Assembly: GCA_963969395.1 (NCBI GenBank) | Contig: OZ017799.1 | Coordinates: 25,360,501 to 25,424,500, forward strand | DNA length: 64,000 nucleotides | Direction of reading: 5' to 3' | DNA from: Pseudoscleropodium purum | Taxonomy: Eukaryota; Streptophyta; Bryopsida; Hypnales; Brachytheciaceae | Part shown: positions 12,661 through 26,724 of the stretch, piece by piece | How positions within the stretch are numbered: position 1 is the stretch's first letter | Layout: the number at the start of each line of letters is the position of its first letter | Notes under the pieces: model-generated | What the model was told of the DNA's origin: nothing | Database searches by the model: none | The model's input: the letters and a program-made list of their open reading frames with translations, nothing else | Position numbers and translations under genes: made by a program

Positions 12661-13583
12661 TTAACCCCTAAAGGACTAGCCAATTATTTTTTAGTAACAT
12701 AACGATCTTTTGAGTAGGTACTTGTGACTAGAAATTTTCATATTTAAGGTTGAAATTTTAATAGAAGGTGTAGATGAAGAATATCTTTCATATGCACTAA
12801 ATTTCATGACATTTGGAAATAAGAGTCAAAATTTATTGTATAATATAATGTTTGTTTCTCAACTTTGGCGTTCTTTGCTAATTACAAAAAATCATTTTTT
12901 CCAAAAACAAAAATTTGAAATTGGTTTTCAAGATTTCTATACTCATCAAAAGCTCTGAATCATTCTATTTCAATCAATGTGTCAAAAGTTATGATGAGTT
13001 TTAGATTATAGATAGTTATGGATTCTCTACTCTAAAACAAACTTTGAAGTTGTTATTTAACTCAAATTTCAATATTTTTCAAAAAAAATAAAAGCATAAG
13101 ATGTAGATAGTTTATTGAAGCATCACAAAAGTTGAGATGGGCATTTTTCAATATCATGATTAAGTTCTTAACAAATCATTCTTTATTTTTTTTCTACTTA
13201 TTATTTTTTTTCCTATATGTTGTACAATTCCAAATGATTTGAAACTTTTTAAGCATGTATCCAACTTGTCTAAGAAAAATAGTCTAAAGCAACACCACCA
13301 TTTGGAACATCTTTTCATAGAAAATTGAGCTTGTGAAGTGCAATTGCCCTATTTTTGTAGGGCCTAATTAATGATTTTAGTGAATTTAAATGCTTATATC
13401 TTGTAATACACATAGTGGAAATTTGTGAAATTTTTACCACATGTTTTTAAGTCAACATACTACAAGATCCCATAGTTACATATATCAAAACAATTTTTTT
13501 TTGTAAAACTTGGTACTTATACTAGAAATGAGAATTCTCGAGTGTTTTGAAGGAAAACATAGTCAAAGAACTTAAGGGGTTAA
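12661..13583 (-). mobile_element. TTAA-flanked inverted-repeat element A (915 bp)
   Basis: The element runs 12665-13579 and is flanked on both sides by TTAA. Its left end reads CCCCTAAAGGACTAGCC and its right end is an imperfect inverted copy ending AAGGGG. Internally it matches element D (26729-27709) in reverse complement, so the two form one subfamily. The subterminal sequence resembling AACCATAGGATCTT is shared with elements B to E. It has no coding capacity. Confidence 0.75.
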
Positions 13584-15489
13584 AGTCATATCAAACTCAT
13601 CATGCAAGGCGGGCAGCTTAGTTAGCATATGCTAAACCTCTATATTACTTCTAAAATTTGTCAAGTATACAATTGGCTATGTAACTAACATGATGTAGTA
13701 AGCAAAAAAAGAATCAACCAAAAAACTATTTGTAGTACATAAAGAAGTCAAATTTTATTGACCATGCTTGATTAGGCCATAAATAAAGCCTCCTAGATTA
13801 AAATGCCATAACATTTTCAATCTATGTCAATTTAGACATGGAAGTTAATTATTGATATGAAGATATAGTAGTGCTTTTTTAAGGGGTAAATTCAAATTCT
13901 CACTAATGAAACGATTGATGTAAAATGTCTACTAAACTATCCTAATAAAAATAATAAATGAAATATAAGACACATGTATGGTTAATAAATATCATGAAAG
14001 AAGAAGATACAAGTAAATTACAAATTGTTTACAAATGGCTAAAAGGCTTGAAAGTCAAAGAATACATACCAAAGAATTAGCTTGACTTAAACATCAAAAA
14101 CCATTCAAAAGGTTGCAATGAAGACAATCATATTTCACCACCAAACATTGATGTATATTAATGTCATAAACAATGAGGGGCACATACTAGTAAAAAGGAG
14201 GTCATGGAGACATTAAGCTATTGCATGAATATTTTATGTCAAAGTTAGTAGATAGTGAGAAAGAACTCCAACCTATTTTTAAACGGTTGACATAAATTAA
14301 GAGTTTGTTCATCTTGGGGCTCATGCCAAGTTTTAAAGGTCAAGAATGAGTGATGCCAAGACTACATACCTCTATTAAAAGGGAGGCTCTATCCAATTAT
14401 TGTACAATATGAAGTTTTTCTAAGTTGGTCTTATTAAAGAAAGTGATTAGTGAAGCAAAATTAGTCACTATGACTTGGTGAGCTAAGACTAAGGAATTGT
14501 TTTAGAGCATAAATTTCCTCAAACACAATACCAAATTTGTTTGAAGAAATATCCAATGATAGATTTTTCTTTTTCAATAATGAAGTTGTTAAATTGCATT
14601 GGAGTGATATCTTTCTTTGGGATGAATGTTTACACTTATGGATCCTTGACTAACATTCGCCTAAAAAGGTCACTTTCTATAATGAATTTATACATTAAAG
14701 GTAGAAGTTCCTATTGGAATCACTAATTGCTCCATCACCATCATTGACAACGTTGATTGTGGCCACTAACACAACCTCATTTAGCCCATATCAAATTTAT
14801 TGAAAAAGTTTGTCATGGATAGATGCAAGATGGTAATTAATCATTCCTAGGTGTTTATCATGGGTCTTTTGCATGTCATAGTTTGGTTAAACTTATTGTA
14901 GATTGGTGATAGATTGACTAATTTTGAAAAATAATTATCTTCATTTTTTAGGAAGGTTTTCAATGTGATAAAAAAAGAAGTAAAAAAGTATATTGTTTAT
15001 AGAATATATGAATGTTTTTCATATTTCATATTTGTGGCTAACATACTATCAAAATATAATACATACTTAATTATGAAGCCTCGCATAAGTAGCCACATCC
15101 ATTATGGACTATCTTCCCTATTGTATCCTAACCTACATCTCTCTGACATTTCAAAGGTTGAAATGTAGGATTGGTAAACACAGAAACACAATTGGAGAGA
15201 GGTCTACAATGAATACACATACCTTTACAACAACTTTTGTTTTTTATTTTTTGGAGAAGTGTCAAAGAGGCAACATTCAAGAAAATGATGTAGCCAAGTA
15301 TTTTAATATTCATATATATTTTGGATAGAACTATTTTCTCATTTATTTATTTGGATGAATTATTTTAAATTAACAATTTCATCCAAATTACATTAAAAAA
15401 ATTTTGGAACAACTCGCCATCATCATCCCATTTTTTCTTCAAAATTTTCCTTAAGGCTTTGTGCTCCCCAATCATCTTTGGTACTCAAA
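13584..15489. other. AT-rich DNA, no gene seen
   Basis: No supportable reading frame; the frames of 60-75 codons near 14541-15328 carry no motif. The sequence looks like decayed repeat DNA. Confidence 0.45.
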
Positions 15490-16395
15490 GCATTTAAGGT
15501 AGGTACTCCCAAAACTGCCACTTTTTGCTATTGAGCCTATTTTCTATTATTAAACTCATCAAATTTTTATATGTTCTTATGAGCATCTGAAAGGAGGTTC
15601 CAACACACCAAAGAACATGGCATTTGGATACTATATGCAAAAATTGTTAAAGAACAAAGTTTGGTTTTAAAAAAGTGTTTCTTCCACATAGGTACAAAAT
15701 TGACTTTCGAGATATACAATCAAGTACAATAATCTTATGAATTTTTGCATTCACAAGGAAAAAAAGTTCACTACTACCCACTTTGACACCTTCCCAAGGA
15801 TTGATATTTTTTTGTTTCTCCATGAAATTTTTGTCACAAGATCAACTCTCTATTGATAACATGTGCGCCAAATTTCAAGTTGAAAAGATTCACCAACAAA
15901 AAGATATTGGAAATCTACCAACATGTGTAGTTGTGAAATTGTTTTCTACAATTGCATATGTTGGTAGATTTCTAAAATCTTTTTGTGGGTGAATCTTTTC
16001 AAATTAAAACTTGGCAAACATGTTATCAACAAAGAGATGATCTCATGACAAAAATTTCATAGTAAATAAACAATTTTTTAGTCTTTGGGAGGGTGTCAAA
16101 GTTGGCAATTGTGAAATTGTTTCTTACAACTACACATGTTGGTTGATTTCGAATATTTATCTTTTTGTGGGTGAGTCTTTTCAATGTGAAATTTGGCACA
16201 TGTGTTATCAATATAGAGATGATCTCATGGAAAAACAAAAAATTTCAATCCGTGGGAGGGTGTCAAAATTGGCAACGACGAACTTTTTTTCCCTAAGAAT
16301 GCAAAAAATCGTAAGACTATTGTACCCGACTGTACACATAGTATAGATGATGGTTTAAGGTCAGTGGCACATTTGGGTGTACCTACCTTAAATGC
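15490..16395. mobile_element. Inverted-repeat element with internal palindromes (about 900 bp)
   Basis: The two ends are inverted copies: GCATTTAAGGTAGGTAC at 15490 and its complement ending at 16395, with similarity continuing about 30 bp inward (CCCAAA, then GCCACT). A TTAA lies within both ends at 15494-15497 and 16388-16391 and could be a target duplication, but the adjoining bases are also symmetrical, so the true border is uncertain. Inside, a segment containing GAAAAGATTCACC occurs inverted at about 15953-16065 and again at about 16130-16240. It has no coding capacity. Confidence 0.65.
15776..16275. repeat. Three related arms forming a large internal palindrome
   Basis: The left arm (about 15776-15935) is the reverse complement of the middle arm (about 15953-16065) and also of the outer right arm (about 16130-16275). 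Shared landmarks are the GGGTGAATCTTTTCAA block, a TGTTATCAA block, GATGATCTCATG and GGGAGGGTGTCAAA. The middle and right arms are therefore direct copies of each other. A transcript could fold into two alternative long hairpins. Confidence 0.7.
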
Positions 16396-19300
16396 CTAAA
16401 AAATCACTGCTTTGCAGCACGCATCTACCAATTCTCATAAAACCCATTACTGATTTATCAAGGGTTCTAGAAGGACAATATGAACACAGTTGGGATTTAA
16501 TAATTCTTGCTTGTCACTCTCTCCATCCAACTTTATAACTTACAGCTTCTCAAGAGCTGGATTCTGGTTCGATGTCTCCGTCAGTCAGAAACATGAGGTT
16601 ACCGTATTTCAACTTTATGTTATAATCAACTTTCCTATTATATTACCCAAGGCTGAATTTCCCATGCTCTGATAAATTCAGGACTAGGTGACCCAAGAAA
16701 TAATGCCTATATCACTACAGCAGCCATGGAAATAACATGGGTGAACTCCCTCTCAAAAACAATTATTTGAGGGCAAAAGTGATTAAAATATACATAAAGA
16801 CATACAAGGTGACAATAGATGGTGTGGAAGTCTTAATATGAGAAGAAAATTGAAATTACTTAATTTATAGTACCACACCCTATTATTGTTAGCAACTCAA
16901 TTTCATAAAATAGACCAGCCCAATTCCATTACTTAGAGTAAGCACCCATTCTCAATCACTCCCCATTTGACCACTTCCACAACATAAGCTGCTCTATTTT
17001 CAATCAATTGTGGTTTACATAATCATCATGCAACCTATTTTGTATACATGGCAATCAATTATTGGAAACAAGGAGGTATGTTATGATCTATAACTTGGAA
17101 CTTCTTTAGCATTATCAATATTCACTAAGGTAGGTTACAAATAGCATGGCAGTTGGTAGGCCTAACATGTATTGTAGTTACTTTAAAGCCCCTTCTTATA
17201 GCTTTAACTAAAATCTACCGAAACTTGTGTTGAATGTTGGACTTTACTTTGAATGTTGCAACCAAAATAACACCTCACAATTTCAACAACCTTTCACTGG
17301 TTCACTTCACCTCCATTCCAACATCACTTGGTTCACAATTGCTTAATACTGTATATGCTATGCATTCACAACATTAGTTCTCATTCCCAACTTTCATTGC
17401 TAAGTCCTAGTCCTTGGAACTACTACCATAAACTCAACTCATAACATCAAGAATGTCACTTGGTAATATATGGTGGAACTTTTACCTTAATGTGTTAGGA
17501 CTCATAGTGGCACTACTTACCACGATCCTAACCTCCCTTGAATATCATCCCACTCTATACTAGCCCATTGTGTATTTGTTATTTTCACACTATGGCTAAT
17601 CAAGACTCACAACTCAAGACACATAAAGAGTAGCCTAACAAGGAGTGGGATTCCACCCAACCAGTGCGATAGGACACATACAAGTGTCCCATGGTGCCTT
17701 GAACCAGTGCTAAAGCTACATCACCAATCTTGAGTCATCATAACTCATTAAGACTCCAAGAGGGAGGGAGGAGTGAAACCAACCCCACCTATAATACCTT
17801 CTATAGAATTTGTCAGCTTCCCTTTGTGGGTCAAAGGGAGTCCCCAAACTCACTTGGATTTTGGAAGACCACCCTTTTTCCAAACATAACTACTAAGTTA
17901 TTACCATTTGCACTTCCGAACCTTCAAATGGCACAACTCTATAGTCAAAGCTCCAAACACAACATGCAAGCCAATTTTGAATAGCATACAAGCCTATTTT
18001 GAATATCTAAGCAACAAATAGATGCTAGTGGACTGCTCATTTGCCCCATTTGAACAAGTTCTCACAAAGTTATGTCCCTCCAAAGATTCCAATCTACCAA
18101 GAGTGGTGTCACACCTTCACCACGACCCTTCTTTTGGCCATAACTTTTGACTCATAGCTTACAACCTCATAATGCATATCATTCTAGCATCTTTGTGTTC
18201 ATAGCTATCCAATGATATGCTACATGACATACTTCCTTGAAGAATTCATTGAGAATCCGCCTCCTAAGCTTTAAGTGTCCCTTGATCTATTGGGACCTCC
18301 CAACTTTGAATGGCCATAACTTCTAGCAAACTAGTCCAAATCACATGTTTTTTTCAACAATAAAAAACTTCTTCTCAAAATATTTTCAAGCATGTTTAAC
18401 TCGCTACCACTCTCTTCAAATCCAAGATGCTATTGCACCATGTTTGTTCACAAGTCTCTCATTTTCCCTTAAACTATTGCAAGGTTTGGAAAGTCATCCC
18501 CAAAGTCCCCTTGCTCACTAAGGCACTTTGGACACCCCAAGGAGATAAAAGCATGACATTAAAGTGATTCTATAGTCATTTATAATCTAGAATTAGAACT
18601 AGAATTGATATTTAATTACCACCCATGTGAGGGAAGTACATCAAAAAGACAAGTTGTTTATAGAAGTAGGTGGTAGGAGGTAAAACAACCCACGTGGGAT
18701 ATGTAGATTAAAATTAGTAAGTGTTCAACCACTCATACCTAGTTCTCATCTTCAAATTGTCTCATACCTTTTGGAGATTCATGATGGATAATGGCTTTCA
18801 TTATAATACAACCTCTACATCCTTTGTGATCACAAAACACTAACAAATTATTTCCTTTACTTCATTTTAAAATAACGGTAAATTATAAAATGACAATTAT
18901 TGTTCAACTTAATTGATTGACATTGGATTTTTTCAATTTTTGGCAAAACATCTTTATGTTTATTCTTAGATTAGATTGTTTGGTCCTAAAGTCACCTCAC
19001 TTTCATTATAAAATGATAATTTCTTTGATGATTATGTTCAATGATTGATATGCACCCTTGGTAATGGGAAATAACTTTGGGCTGGTACTTCTCTCACCAC
19101 TCTCGTGGCTCAATAGGTACCAACCTTGGATTATAACTGGAGGCATATCAGTTACTTAGTTCATCACAATTCATGTACGTAGAACAAGAGATGCAAAAAT
19201 TTCCAAGAAAAATAACATTGAAAGCATAGAATGATCACAATATGTACATCAAAAGTTACAATTATCACTTACATTGATTTTGTAACTAGCCTACGGTTGA

Positions 19301-20233
19301 AATTACAATGACCTATGTAACAAGAATAGGTTGAATATAATCTTTTAGAAAAGAATTCAGGGTAATTTAAATTTTGACTAAAAAATTGTAATTTTTTTAA
19401 ATCTTTCTTAAATCAATTTCAATATATATGAAAAAAATTCCCTCAATACACCCATCTAGCCACTATGTTGAATTCTGTAAGTGGTTTGAAATGGATTGTT
19501 AGCTTATACTTGTAGCCTCAATTCCAATTAAAATCCCCCTCAATTTTCTTCATTTTTTTGACAAAATTAGGGATTTTATGATAATAAGGGATAGTGTATC
19601 ACTCCATTAATAGAGAATATTTCATACTTATTAAGGTGATAATAGGTTGTTTATGGATTGTTTATGACTCTAGTCTAAGGGTGGTTATGTAATTTTAGGA
19701 CTAACCACTTCAAAATTTCACAAAAGTTACAATTTTGATGAAAAAATCATAATCTCTTTTGGATTTGACTTATGAAACAAGCACACACCTTTGAAAAATA
19801 TAGTGGGAATACCCAAATTGTCAATGTAAGCAATTCAACATAGTTAGAGACATTTTTTCCTAAAAATAATATTTTTGTAGTATTAGCAAGTGAAAAATTA
19901 GATTTTTTGGATTTTTTGGATAAAATTAATTTCTATGATTTATCAAAGTATTGGCTCCCTAGACTACTGAAATTGTCCCACAAGTGTATCTTGAACCAAA
20001 ACCTTCAAAAATTAGCTAGCTATCAGTGAATGGAAATTAAATATGTGTCTTTTAAATGCATCCATGAATTAGAATTAAACATTTGTAGGCGACTTCAATG
20101 GATGCTTATGGACAAATTTGGTAGCAGTCTAGGGGTCAAGAGTGGGGTCAAGGACGAAAATGGGTGTTTCTACCTTATATACCCTCCTTGGAATTGACCC
20201 CAAGATAGTTAGATGACAAATCACGGAGCTAAG
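16396..20233. other. AT-rich DNA, no gene seen
   Basis: No reading frame here can be supported; the longest (17730-17984, plus) has no motif. Around 17000-18600 the composition is somewhat less AT-rich, which may mark an old retroelement, but I could not recognise a protein or terminal repeats. Confidence 0.4.
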
Positions 20234-21167
20234 TTAACCCCTAAAAGACCAAGGCTTTTTTTTTTGCCAAAAAACATTAAATACTGCCATATCCATGGCA
20301 AAAGGTAAAAGAAAATTTAAAGTTTTTTTCTTTCACATATAACCATAGGATCTTACACCTAACTATTATGAGAATGTGTGGAAAAAAATTCAGAATTTTT
20401 GACCAAACAGATTGCATGATATTTGCATTTAAAATGGAAAAAATAGGTTTTTTTAGCACATTGCAAGACTAGATTTTTTAACTTTGAACATTTTTAACTT
20501 TAATTTTTTGCACTAAAGTGTTTTGAGCTTTAAATCTTTATGGTATAAAATTGAGTTGAGAGTTCAGAAAAAATTCAAAAAATTCAAAAAAACTTAATTT
20601 TTATTCTTTAAAAAATTGCTAATTAGAAGTAGGTACAAGATAAAAGGAAAATCTAAAATATTCGTATCTCTAAAATTAAATTAAAATGCACTAATTCCAA
20701 TGGTGAGATTGTTCTAGCAAGAAAGATTGACCATTTGAAATTTTTGTTTTTGAAAAATTATAAAAATTGCATTCAGAAATGAATCCTACAAATTATTTTT
20801 TCAAGAAGATGCTTTTATTGCCCCCAAAACAAGATTGTTCATAACTTTCTCATAAAAATCCAAATGGAACAAATCAAAGCTTCACATGTACACAAAAATA
20901 TAATCTAAGAGGAAAAAAGTTTTAAGAATTTTAAGAATTAAATTTTTGAAATGTTTTTTGTTGTCGTCCATCTCCTATTTTGAGCTTATTTGGGTTTAAT
21001 TTTTGTTTCTAGGCACTAACTGAAAAAAAATTATATTCCCATGAAGATAATCAATTTTTCTATCTTCAAAAAAAGTTTCAAAAAATATAAAAACAAATTT
21101 TAGCCCATAGGTACTTGCTTGAAATCCCATTTGTCCCTTGAAGGGACATTGGTCTTTTAGGGGTTAA
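20234..21167 (+). mobile_element. TTAA-flanked inverted-repeat element B (926 bp)
   Basis: The element spans 20238-21163 with TTAA on each side. Its ends are CCCCTAAAAGACCAAGG and the matching inverted TTGGTCTTTTAGGGG, a nearly perfect terminal inverted repeat. The interior aligns with element E in the same orientation and with element C in reverse. No transposase is encoded, so it is a non-autonomous copy. Confidence 0.82.
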
Positions 21168-21391
21168 AGTAGAAGGCTCAAAAAGCACTCACCTATGGGG
21201 AAAAAAGATCCTTGTGCAAAAATGGGTGGAATCAAAGATTTTTTATATTTTTATGGGAGAAAGAGAAACAAGGAATACAATAGTGGAAATTTTAATTTAA
21301 AAAATTTTGAACTTGGAATGAATAAGATATGATTTTTCAAAGTTATGGGTGTTAGGTCCCTATTAATGCTCACTTGTGCAATTGTAATCGT

Positions 21392-21535
21392 TCAAAACAT
21401 GCCATTGAATTGAGCCAATGAGTCTAAAAATAATCCTAAGCATGCTTTTGAATAGAGCCATTGAGTCTAAAAATAATCCTAAACATGCTTTTGAATAGAG
21501 CCATTGAGTCTAAGAATGATCCATTGTATGTTTCC
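21392..21535. repeat. 43-bp tandem repeat, about three copies
   Basis: Units start at 21420, 21463 and 21506 with GAGTCTAAAAATAATCCTAA. The first two units are nearly identical, the third is diverged, and a partial unit precedes them. The small open frames over this block arise because 43 bp copies shift frame. Confidence 0.85.
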
Positions 21536-21639
21536 ATACAATTCAAAACCAATTGGCAATCAAAATTTATTGCAACCCCTAAGTGCCTCAAGTTTTTTTC
21601 ACATAGTTTCAAGTCCAATTCAAAGTATTGGAACTTTAA

Positions 21640-22130
21640 CATCTAATGTTTAAATTCAATAAAACTTGTTGGAAAATTTGAACTCTTTCTTCTATTTTTT
21701 GTGGTAAAATTTTCACATCAATCCAAGATATACTCATTTTTTGGAAGCCAATCAAAGTTTATAAGTTTAATTTGAGTCTACCAAACTACATTTGATGGAT
21801 GCAACTTTGGGGGCTTGTGTCTCCTTTATCCAATATTTGTTTTCAATAAAAAATTTATAAGGTGATGTTTCCCTTGCAATCTAGGTATTGTGGTAAAATT
21901 TTAATGTCAATCCAAATTGTTTTGAATGTTTGGGAGCAATTCAAAGTTTAAAATCCTGACATTTTTAGATTATAATGAACTTTGGCAACTTGTTTTTTCT
22001 TCATACAATGTTTGTTTCCAATATAAATCTTTTTAGAAAAGTTGTACATACCAGTCTAGTTTGTTTGGTTAAAATTTCACATCAATCCAAAAAGTCATGA
22101 TTAACTGAGAAGCATTTGAATAGAAAGAGG
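21640..22130. repeat. Degenerate tandem repeat of about 180-190 bp
   Basis: A block with the core GTGGTAAAATTTTCACATCA followed by ATCCAA recurs in diverged form at about 21700, 21890 and 22068. Between these lie related blocks reading like CAACTTGGGGGCTTGT and CAATATTTGTTTCCAAT. The unit length resembles plant satellites, but only about three diverged copies are present. Confidence 0.6.
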
Positions 22131-23996
22131 TTCAACCTTAGATGTGTATTTTATGCAAATTTTCTTGCTATTTTTTGACATTTTGGAGCCATTTTGCAAA
22201 CCACACCAAATTTGTGTCTTTATTATGAATAAAATCATGCATAATATTGAATCATGTCACTTGCTCAATAGCTTAAAATCACACATGGGATGTCAATTTC
22301 TCACCTTATAAAATCATTTCCAATTCTACATCCCATGTGCACTATTTTGGGCATTTATGTAGAGACAATTTTTAATGCCCAAACTAGTTTTGAGCCTCTT
22401 TTTATAATTGCATAAAACTACATAAGGACTATAATACAATTTAAAGGACAATAACTATATAGTTTAAAAAAAATTTAATATATATTTTTGCAAAATTTGG
22501 TAATTATTGTTGGTCTTGAAATTAAATATTATGTAATATAACCATAAGCTAGAGTAGTTCACTTTGCAAAGAGAATATTTTTCACCATGGCAATATAAGT
22601 TGAAAGGGACACTTTCGACACCTCTTAATTTAGATGTACTTACTTAATTGAGTATGAATTTGAAACTTTTTCATTCAAACAACCATACCATAAGTTTCAA
22701 TGGGCAAAGTCTAAGAGGAGGTATTATATAAAAGTTGTAGTATGTAATATATCTATGGAGGTTTGAAGAAGAAAATAGTTGTGATTTTGAAAGGAAATTA
22801 AATTCAAAGTTAGCCATGTTTAAAACTTAGTTTTATATGCTATGATTTGAAATTACTTTATATTCTTTCAATTTTTTCTTAAAACTTAAAAAAACACTTT
22901 TTATACTTTGGTAAGTTGGTATACATCATTTCAAACTGTTGTACAAAAAAATTGAAGGAAGTTGATAAATATAAAAATTTAAAATATTCACAATTCAACA
23001 AACATGCAAATGATGTTGCTTCTCAAGATATTTGAATATTTTTTTTGAAATTGGGAGCACATTGTTGTATTGGCCATTATAGACAAAGTACAACTTGCAA
23101 TATGAACTATTGTTACATTTCAATGCATGCCCTTGTATAATTTGAAATATTTGTTGAATAGGACAATGCATGCAACTTATATATTTTAGAATTGTATGAT
23201 GCATTTTTATGTTCAAATTTTTTGTACAAATATTGAAGTTCATGACACACACAATTGATCAAACCAATCCAACAACTTGTTTTTTTGCGTGCAAGCCCTA
23301 TTACACTACATAGTTGACACTACCTTGCAACTTTCTCTAATACATTATGCCAAGTCCTTCTTTCAAGGAAGATATGTCACCAATTCATTGGATAGTCAAA
23401 AATTGCATTATAACTCTTAACGCAACCCTTCTTATTACACCTTTAGATTTGCAAAAAGTACATATATACACATCTATAATGAACTATTAGACTTGGCATT
23501 ATGTTCCATAATGCTCTCGAGCATTTCGGTCTCAAGCATTATGTAGTCCTTCATAGTGGAGGAGGAACAAACAAATAGTGAAACTCTCTTTTTGGCTATC
23601 CTTTCTTCTACATTGATCTTTGCACTTGTGGTAGCTTGAATGGCTTTTAATGGCTTTGGCCTTTGGGAGAAACAACATGTTTGTCTGGACTACATTGACA
23701 TGCAATCATTAGATGTCCTAGAGTATAGATATTAAGGTCAGAGTCTAGGAGGTTCATAAAGCACTTAGGCTCTAAAATTTATCACATCCTCAAATGTAAA
23801 CTACTTATACATGTTGCTTTTTCATTGTACTAGCAATGTACAAATACTTTACATTTTAGAAGGTGGGAATTCTTAGACTCAACTACAAAAATTTATAGCT
23901 AATTCCACAAAGTTCTACACAATATGAAACAACTTGGTGGTTATAGATGTCAATCCCATCTGTCTTTCAAAAAAAATTAAACCATCTAAATTTTTT
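22131..23996. other. AT-rich DNA, no gene seen
   Basis: No frame longer than about 85 codons and no recognisable motif. It is probably old repeat DNA. Confidence 0.45.
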
Positions 23997-24720
23997 TTAA
24001 CCCTATAAGGACATCATGGACCAAAAGATGACTTCAATTGAGTAGAAAATTGAAAAAAATAAAATTTCATCCAATTTATTTATTCAGAGGGTACTTGGAT
24101 ACATTTTTAGTAGATAGTATTGCAATGTCCCTCATTATGATCTTGTGGACTTTTCTGAAGAAGAAGATGCTTAATCCATTGATCACCCTTATAATGTATA
24201 TGGGTCATTTTTTTCTATTTATTTTTTATGTGAATTTTAGCCATCAAAGTGGAATTTTTTGAATTTTAGTTTAACTAATGAAATGAAGCTTATCCACTGT
24301 ATTTTCTATTCTAATTGGATTTTTTTTAAATCTTAAATTTTAATGTTTTATAGCAATATGAACTTTGGGCCTATAATCATGATTTTGTTGATTTTCTAAT
24401 TATATGATGGCATAGTAAGTTTGGTTTACACCATAATGTTATAAACTATGTTATAAAGCTAGTGTGAAAATTTCATATTTTTTGAGTATATTTTGTATTT
24501 GATATGAATTTTCTTCATGTTTTCTGAAGAAACTCACAGTAATTTCAAATTTTTTCTAGAAATGGTTGAAAATTTTACAACTAATAGAAAAAAAATGATT
24601 TCACCTCTAAAAGTAAATACAAAGTTTTTCATTCATATCTAGTTGGAAAATGGTAGCAAACAAAGTAATAGGCAATGAGGCTAGAACTTAGTGATTATGG
24701 TTTTTTCCTTATAGGATTAA
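23997..24720 (+). mobile_element. TTAA-flanked element F (716 bp)
   Basis: The element spans 24001-24716 between two TTAA. The left end reads CCCTATAAGGAC and the right end is close to its inverse (CCTTATAGGA). The interior is not related to elements A to E but matches other segments of the window: 36298-36556, 53640-54166, 57600-58250, 60110-60395, and in reverse part of 58255-59052. It is therefore a second family using the same target. Confidence 0.75.
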
Positions 24721-25015
24721 CTTTAGGACACTTTGCTTCTCCAATGTTACTGCTCTTTCCACTATTGAAACCATTGAACCCAAACTTGACCAAAATTTTT
24801 GCATTGTATTGAATTATTCTAAATATAATAGCATTATAGAGAGGACATTGTAGGAATAATATGATGGTTTTAGAGTGTCCTCCCAAATGCTAGTATTGTT
24901 GCTTTTAAACTTGAAATACTACCATGAACACAAAATGTCCTTTGGATGACTTCATCTACGACTATAAGATGGAAAAAATGTTTTTTCATCCAAATTGTTT
25001 GCTAGTATTGTTGTT
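24721..25015. other. Spacer between two TTAA elements
   Basis: A short AT-rich spacer without a gene. Part of it (around 24970-25000) resembles the left half of element F, so it may be a further truncated copy. Confidence 0.35.
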
Positions 25016-25943
25016 TTAACCCCTAAAGTCCCATTGTCTCTTTGGGGGACAAATCAGATTTCAAGTAGGTTCTTGTGACCTCAATTTTTGGTGAATTGTT
25101 TTGAAACTTTCTTGTAAGATAGAAAAAGTGATTATCTATATGGAAATATAATTTTTATTTCAATTGGTGCCCTGGAGCAAAACTTATACCACAAAAAGCT
25201 TGAAATTAAAGTTGGCAGGCAATACTAAAAAATCACAAAAAATCAAAATAAATTTTCATTTTCTTTCCCTGAAATATTTCATTTTTGTCTACATGTGAAG
25301 CTTTGATTCGTTCTATTTGGACTAATAATGAGAAAGTTAAAGACAACCTTGTTTTTGGGGCAATTTCAACATCTTCTTGAAAAAATAACTTTTAGGATTT
25401 ATTTCTAAATGCAATTTTCACAATTCTCCACAAATTTTTTTTTGAGAATGTTGTGTTTTCTAGCTAAAACAATCTCACCAATGAGATTATTGTCTTTCAA
25501 TCCCATCTTGGAGTTATTAATGATTTAGTTTTTTTTCCAATCTTGGACCTACTTCTACTTAGTATTTTTTTAAAGAATGAAGATCAAGTGTTTTTTTGGG
25601 ATTTTTTTTCCTAAACTTTCAACTCAATTCTTCAACATAAATTTTTTTTAATTCAAAGTTTGTAGTGCAAAAAAATTCCACAATTGACGATCAAAGTCAT
25701 CTGAAATTGCAAGCTAGTGTTCAAAAAAACTTTCTTTTTCAACTTTGAATGCTAATATCTTTCAATATATACAGTCAAAGTTCATGAAATTTTTACCACA
25801 TGAGCTAAGGCAAATGAAGTACAAGATCCTATGGTTAGATTCTAAAAAAATGATTTTTTTTTGTTTTCTTGGATGAACTCAGCAAAAATGACAGTTTTAA
25901 GTGGTTTAGGACAGAAAAATGGTCTTGAGAATTTAGGGGTTAA
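25016..25943 (-). mobile_element. TTAA-flanked inverted-repeat element C (920 bp)
   Basis: The element spans 25020-25939 with TTAA on both sides. It matches element B along most of its length but in reverse complement. Its ends are CCCCTAAAGTCCCATTG and an imperfect inverted copy ending TTTAGGGG. No coding capacity was found. Confidence 0.78.
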
Positions 25944-26290
25944 AGCTAATTGGTATTTACAGAGATGGGCTGCCTCTTATTAGCGTTTGAAGTGACCAAG
26001 TACCTCTAATCAGTATGTTTTAGAGGCCAAATGCCTTATGGCTCAAGCTAACTAGTTTGTAATGGGGTTGAGCCTACTATCTTTTGTTTTAAAAACTAAT
26101 CAACCTGATGAAGGATTGTATGCTCTTTTGGCTCTAATTATCTTGTATGGTTGGATAGTTGGATGGCTAGATGCCTCTAATCAGTATGTATGGGAGGTTG
26201 GATGCCTTATGGCTTTAGTTAACCAATAAGTTTGGTGGGCTGGACCTCTAATCAGTATGTATAGGAGAATAGATGCCCCTGGGATCCTTT

Positions 26291-26521
26291 TTAACCCTAT
26301 AAGGATGGGCTAGTCTCTGAAGAAATCATCATTTTTTTAAATCGTTTGAATCAATCGCTTAAAAAATTGGAAAAGTATTCATTAGAAGTTAAACTATTGT
26401 AGAAAAAGTTCCCTTTTCACAACAAAACATGGAGGATGAATAGTTGCACTTTTGTCCTCTATAAAGGAATTCTTTGTCATCCATCGGACACTAAGTGTCT
26501 GCAGCAGCTTTACAGGGTTAA
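26291..26521. mobile_element. Short TTAA-flanked element G (223 bp) nested in the array
   Basis: The element spans 26295-26517 between two TTAA. The left end reads CCCTATAAGGATGGGC and the right end CTTTACAGGG. Removing it and one TTAA gives a sequence matching an unoccupied array unit at 27875-27900, so the insertion is precise. Interior blocks resemble 45630-45750. Confidence 0.75.
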
Positions 26522-26724
26522 AAGCTTAATCACTATGTTGAAGGCTAGATACCTTATCGTTAACCCAACCAGTTGTGATGGGTGACTAGCTTATTGTTTT
26601 GTGTTTTTTTAGAAAGCTAATCAACCTAATGGGCTATATGCCTTCTGCTCTAACTAATTAGTGTGGTAGGAAGGCTAAAGGCTTCTAATCAATATGCTTG
26701 GAAGGCTAGATGCTCTAGTCTCTT

